From an uncultured Chloroflexota bacterium (lineage in GTDB: Bacteria; Chloroflexota; UBA4733), in the NCBI GenBank assembly GCA_937967325.1, contig CALBSQ010000412.1, positions 1 through 64,000 of the forward strand: a stretch of DNA of 64,000 nt, read 5' to 3'. The notes under the pieces are model-generated. The model made no database searches, was not told the origin of the DNA, and saw only the letters and a list, made by a program, of their open reading frames with translations. The position numbers were made by a program, and so were the translations under genes. Shown here one piece after another: positions 60,990 to 64,000 of this stretch. Position 1 is the first letter of the stretch; the number at the start of each line of letters is the position of its first letter.

Positions 60990-62093
60990 TCACCCGGCGC
61001 TGCTCCGGCGGACGCGACGGATGATCCCCGCTCTGCGCGCCGGCCTGGGAGACGAGGCCGCGGGTCGCGGCTCGGGCGGCATATCGGCCGGCGCTGTCAC
61101 CGGCGGCGCCGACGGGTTGGCTACCGCCGCGGACGGAACCAGGTTCAGCTCGACGGCATTTCCGGTGATAGCCTGCAGCTCGGCGCGGATTGCATCGGCG
61201 AGGTGGCGACCGATCCAACGCTGCGCCAGCACATGCGGCACTTCCAGTGTGGCGGTCGCTGCATCGATGGCCAGCAACCGCGTCGGAGCCAACCAAGTGC
61301 GAAACGTCACTTCACCGACGCGCTCCGACAAACGCGTCAGGGCGACGGCCCACAGATCGGCCGGGGCTGGGGGGATCAGCGTCGGAGCGACGGTTGATGG
61401 CGTGGGACGCTTCTCGCCGGCCTGCGCGTTCTTCCCTTGTTGTGCTGTTGGTTGTACGACTGTTGATTGTGGGTGTCGCGCGGTATCCAGGGCTGGGCCG
61501 GGAAGGTTACCAGGCTGGTAACGCCCTTCCTCTCCCCCCGGTGTCGTTTCGCCACTACCCTGGTGTGAATTATTCCCCAGGGTGCTGGGCGGTTGACCTT
61601 TGAAGCGCAGGGCGAAGCTGGTGGGCAGGTTGCCCCGCTCGGGACTGCTGCGGCGCTGGCAGAGCACCACGCCCTTGGCCTCCAGGCCGTGGATGGCGGC
61701 GACGGCGGTCTTCCGCGCCAGCCCGGTGCCCTCGTCGAGGACGGAGCCGTCGCGCCTGGTGATGCCGCGACAGATCTGGTCGAGGCTGATAGTGTCGCTG
61801 TCTTTCTTGAAGCCGAAGGTGCGGCGGACGATGTAGGCCAGCACCTTGAACTCGGCGCCGGTGAGGTGAGCCATCACGCGGTCGAGCAACACGTCGGGGA
61901 AGATGGTGCCGTTGGGGCTTTCCACGCCTTCGAAGACGAAGCGCTGCTGGCGACCAGCCGGCTCGATGTCCGCGGCCGCCTCGTCAAAGGCGGCCTCCGC
62001 TTCCACACGCTGGCGACCAACGTGTGGCGGCGGGGCGACAGCGGATAGGGCGGCAGGCTGAAGGCGTGCGGGGTCAAGACGGCGGGCGGTCAT
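60990..62093 (-). CDS. Replication-O-like winged helix fused to DnaA N-terminal domain
   Basis: 367 residues. Residues 61-147 are a winged-helix domain of the phage O/RepO type (GTIFPDVLLDRVMAHLTGAEFKVLAYIVRRTFGFKKDSDTISLDQICRGI). After a Pro/Thr linker, residues 246-319 match the DnaA N-terminal domain (LWAVALTRLSERVGEVTFRTWLAPTRLL…VPHVLAQRWI). There is no AAA+ domain. Such proteins are typical of mobile replicons and of regulators that load DnaB. ATG 62093 overlaps the XRE gene stop as ATGA. Confidence 0.75.
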   Translation of the reverse strand: MTARRLDPARLQPAALSAVAPPPHVGRQRVEAEAAFDEAAADIEPAGRQQRFVFEGVESPNGTIFPDVLLDRVMAHLTGAEFKVLAYIVRRTFGFKKDSDTISLDQICRGITRRDGSVLDEGTGLARKTAVAAIHGLEAKGVVLCQRRSSPERGNLPTSFALRFKGQPPSTLGNNSHQGSGETTPGGEEGRYQPGNLPGPALDTARHPQSTVVQPTAQQGKNAQAGEKRPTPSTVAPTLIPPAPADLWAVALTRLSERVGEVTFRTWLAPTRLLAIDAATATLEVPHVLAQRWIGRHLADAIRAELQAITGNAVELNLVPSAAVANPSAPPVTAPADMPPEPRPAASSPRPARRAGIIRRVRRSSAG

Positions 62094-62572
62094 GGCAGGG
62101 GGACCTGCCGCCAGCGGCGGGCCGCCAGCGCGATCTGCAGCCGGAAGTCGTGCCGCTCCTCCGCTGGGATGCTCGGATCGGCCAGGATGTCTAGCGCTGT
62201 CTGGATCGTGGCGTCCACCGGACCGGCCATGACCAGCGCGAGCAGCCGGAGCACGGCTTGCCGCTCCGCCGGCGGGCGGTTGGGAGCGCCGAGGAACTCG
62301 GCGATGCGGATCAGGGTCGGATCGGCCAGCCCGACGGCGTCGTAGGCCGTCGGTGCATACCCGGCCGCGGCGACGAGCCGGTCGGTCTGCTCGCGGTCCA
62401 GCCCGATGCCCGTGGCGAGGGCCAGCACCTGATCGCGCCCGGTCGGCTCGCGCTCACCGGCCTCCAGCCGGTTGATGGTGCCGGGGTTGATGTCGACGCG
62501 CCGCGCCAGCGCATTCTGCGAGAGCCCCGCCGCCTCGCGGCATTCGCGCAGGAGCTGAGGAAACGCCGTCAC
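62090..62572 (-). CDS. XRE-family helix-turn-helix regulator
   Basis: 160 residues from GTG 62572. FPQLLRECREAAGLSQNALARRVDINPGTINRLEAGEREPTGRDQVLALA is a Cro/C1 helix-turn-helix. The C-terminal half is all helical, with repeats of Leu/Ala (TLIRIAEFLGAPNR…). The gene overlaps the RepO/DnaA-domain gene by ATGA. The region upstream is full of ATTGC/GCAAT repeats, probably its own operators. Confidence 0.85.
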   Translation of the reverse strand: MTAFPQLLRECREAAGLSQNALARRVDINPGTINRLEAGEREPTGRDQVLALATGIGLDREQTDRLVAAAGYAPTAYDAVGLADPTLIRIAEFLGAPNRPPAERQAVLRLLALVMAGPVDATIQTALDILADPSIPAEERHDFRLQIALAARRWRQVPLP

Positions 62573-62587
62573 ACCTACTGCCCTTTC

Positions 62588-62720
62588 GCAATGGGACCAC
62601 GCAATCATACAGCGGTGCATTGCAATTTGTCAATGCCATATTGCCCAACGCGAATAGCCATTGCGTAATGGCAGAGAACGGTGAGATGACCGCCACGTAT
62701 CATTGCGCTATTGCAGTGGA
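62588..62720. promoter_or_regulatory. ATTGC-rich operator region
   Basis: At least seven GCAAT or ATTGC words occur in about 130 bases, including the palindromic CCATTGCGTAATGG at 62658-62671 and GCATTGCAAT at 62617-62626. They sit upstream of the XRE gene, in the divergent space before the AIM24 gene. Binding by the XRE protein is the natural guess. Confidence 0.5.
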
Positions 62721-62830
62721 ACGAGGCGAAGGTCGGTTGGGTCGCGGGACGGGGATACTATAGTCTGGGCGGACGCGCCTCACCGCGGCGGCCCAGGCGC
62801 GTCGCCGGATGGATCCTGAAGGGAGAGGGA

Positions 62831-63532
62831 ATGAACCGACCGCCCCAACTGTTGCCCACGAACCTTGAAGACGGCCAGGCCCCCGGCATCCGCTATCGCA
62901 TCCAGGGTGAGCTGGCGCCGGTGCTCCATACCTGGCTGGATGGCAGCGTGGCCGTCTTCTTCGAGCATCATATCGTCTTATGGAAAGACCCAGGGCTGGA
63001 GGTCGGCATCCACGCCGTGAAGGGCGCGCTCAAGCGGATGATCGCCGGTATGCAGGTGTTCATGACCGAAGCACGCGGTCCGGGCGAGGTCGCCTTCTCC
63101 CGTGACGGCGCCGGCCACGTCTTCCCCCTCCATTTGCTGCCGGGCCAGTCCATCCTGGTGCGAGAGCACCAGTTTTTGGCCGCCACCGCCAACCTGGAGT
63201 ACACCTTCTCGCGCCTCAAGGGCATCACGAACATGCTCTACGGCTCCAGCGGCTTCTTCCTGGACCGTTTTAGCAGTACCCACCAGGAGGGTGTGGTCTG
63301 GCTCCACGGCTACGGGAACGTCTTTGAGAAGACGCTCGAGAAAGGCGAGCAGATCGACATCGAGCCCGGCGGTTGGATCTACTACGACCAGAGCGTGCAG
63401 ATGAATCAGACCATCTACGGACTGCGCACGGGCATCTTCGGCGGGGCCGGCCGGCTGATCTGGAATCGCTTCACCGGCCCAGGCCGCGTCGGCATCCAAT
63501 CCATGTATCTGCACCTGCCCACCGACGAGTAA
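62831..63532 (+). CDS. AIM24/TIGR00266-family protein
   Basis: 233 residues. IRYRIQGELAPVLHTWLDGSVAVFFEHHIVLW, MTEARGPGEVAFS, HLLPGQSILVREHQFLAAT and FLDRFSSTHQEGVVWLHGYGNVFEKTL are hallmark motifs of this beta-helical family. A Shine-Dalgarno GAAGGGAGAGGG lies just before the ATG. The bacterial role is unknown; yeast Aim24 is linked to mitochondrial inner-membrane organisation. The in-frame extension upstream to 62711 is not conserved-looking. Confidence 0.92.
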   Translation: MNRPPQLLPTNLEDGQAPGIRYRIQGELAPVLHTWLDGSVAVFFEHHIVLWKDPGLEVGIHAVKGALKRMIAGMQVFMTEARGPGEVAFSRDGAGHVFPLHLLPGQSILVREHQFLAATANLEYTFSRLKGITNMLYGSSGFFLDRFSSTHQEGVVWLHGYGNVFEKTLEKGEQIDIEPGGWIYYDQSVQMNQTIYGLRTGIFGGAGRLIWNRFTGPGRVGIQSMYLHLPTDE

Positions 63533-63640
63533 TGCCGCGCCGGCTCGTGGCTGAGGTAGCTCTACAGCCAAGCTACGATGACAAATGCTTTGCACCAAGA
63601 GGACGGCTCCGCGGGTTTCCTCGCGGCTTGAGTTTTGGGC

Positions 63641-63967
63641 TCAGGCCCGCTCCACCGCGCCATGGGCGGCTTCCCAGGCCGGCAGCCCGCCGTCGAGCGC
63701 GTGCGCCTCGTAGCCGTGCTCGCGCAAGAGCGCGGCGGCCCGCTCGCTGCGCGAACTGCCGCGATGGCGCATGCTGCAGTAGGTGACGACGGGACTCTCG
63801 GACGGCAGCTCGCCCAGCCGCTGCTCCAGCTCGTCGGCGGGGACGTGTCGCGCGCCGGGCAGGTGGCCGGCCGCGTATTCTTCCGCGCCGCGCACATCCA
63901 GCACCAACGGCGGACGGCTGCTCTCTTGCTGCTGCCGCAGTGCCGGCGGACTGATCAACTCTTCCAT
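63641..63967 (-). CDS. Single-domain rhodanese
   Basis: 108 residues. LVLDVRGAEEYAAGHLPGARHVPADEL is the CH2 motif region, and VVTYCSMRHRGSSRSERAA holds the catalytic Cys of the loop that binds persulfide. GGLPAWEAA closes the domain. AAAGGACG precedes ATG 63967. It probably transfers sulfane sulfur in the cytoplasm. The gene is complete inside the window and convergent with the AIM24 gene. Confidence 0.93.
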   Translation of the reverse strand: MEELISPPALRQQQESSRPPLVLDVRGAEEYAAGHLPGARHVPADELEQRLGELPSESPVVTYCSMRHRGSSRSERAAALLREHGYEAHALDGGLPAWEAAHGAVERA

Positions 63968-64000
63968 GCGGTACGTCCTTTCTGTACTTGACTCGTCCGG

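Noticed and set aside
62588..62720. Repeated ATTGC words as a CRISPR array or iteron origin
   Set aside because: Words are only five or six bases with irregular spacing, so not CRISPR; an iteron origin cannot be excluded, but an operator array is simpler.

Overview
The window is GC-rich, densely packed bacterial DNA with no rRNA, tRNA or CRISPR array that I could recognise. Four things suggest a Chloroflexota bacterium, perhaps of the Thermomicrobia: many Tat-type lipoprotein sugar-binding proteins with Ala/Ser/Thr-rich linkers, MauE/MauD homologues, GlsB- and AIM24-type proteins, and frequent GTG/TTG starts. This is an inference from gene style, not a phylogenetic result.

Layout. 1-6.0 kb: cell-surface polysaccharide genes, namely two tandem paralogous polytopic membrane proteins (minus) facing three glycosyltransferases (plus). 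6.0-11.4 kb: an orphan DUF433 fragment, then an ABC sugar importer with two permeases and two binding proteins but no ATPase. 11.5-23.0 kb: an accessory block. It holds a GIY-YIG protein, a B12-type radical SAM gene coupled to a paralogue that has lost its iron-sulfur cysteines and preceded by a coupled 60-codon ORF, a zinc-ribbon protein, a nuclease/adenine-methylase split by a frameshift, a HerA ATPase, a NurA-like nuclease and a HigB/HigA-type toxin-antitoxin pair. 23.0-32.8 kb: a two-component system and housekeeping or transport genes (a truncated globin fused to ankyrin repeats, pyruvate kinase, a broken CorA, TerC, an M20 peptidase, a TRIC channel, an FMN reductase).

33.1-48.2 kb: a large sugar or sugar-acid utilisation locus. 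It has two xylose-isomerase-like TIM barrels, two Gfo/Idh/MocA dehydrogenases, two solute-binding lipoproteins, an MlrC-GNAT fusion, a PhyH dioxygenase, a large glycosidase-like protein, a GntR/FCD regulator and a divergent glucarate-dehydratase-like enzyme. The same palindrome, CGATTGTCAACAATCG, lies in the regulator/dehydratase divergent promoter and upstream of the first solute-binding gene of the distal half, so it probably marks the regulon. 48.2-56.5 kb: stress and accessory genes, with several relics: a TRIC fragment, a beta-solenoid gene with an amber stop, a Phd-like antitoxin relic and a winged-helix fragment.

56.6-60.6 kb: a mauE-mauD-mauA-like trio whose last product is a short Tat-exported protein with exactly twelve cysteines, followed by another binding lipoprotein and a zinc-finger membrane protein. 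60.6-64 kb: a perfect 30-bp inverted repeat, a coupled XRE regulator and RepO/DnaA-domain protein under an ATTGC-rich promoter region, an AIM24 protein and a rhodanese.

The best candidates for undescribed biology are the NurA-HerA-nuclease/methylase-zinc-ribbon operon (likely anti-phage defence), the radical SAM pair with its small coupled ORF, and the mauEDA-like disulfide-rich secretion module.
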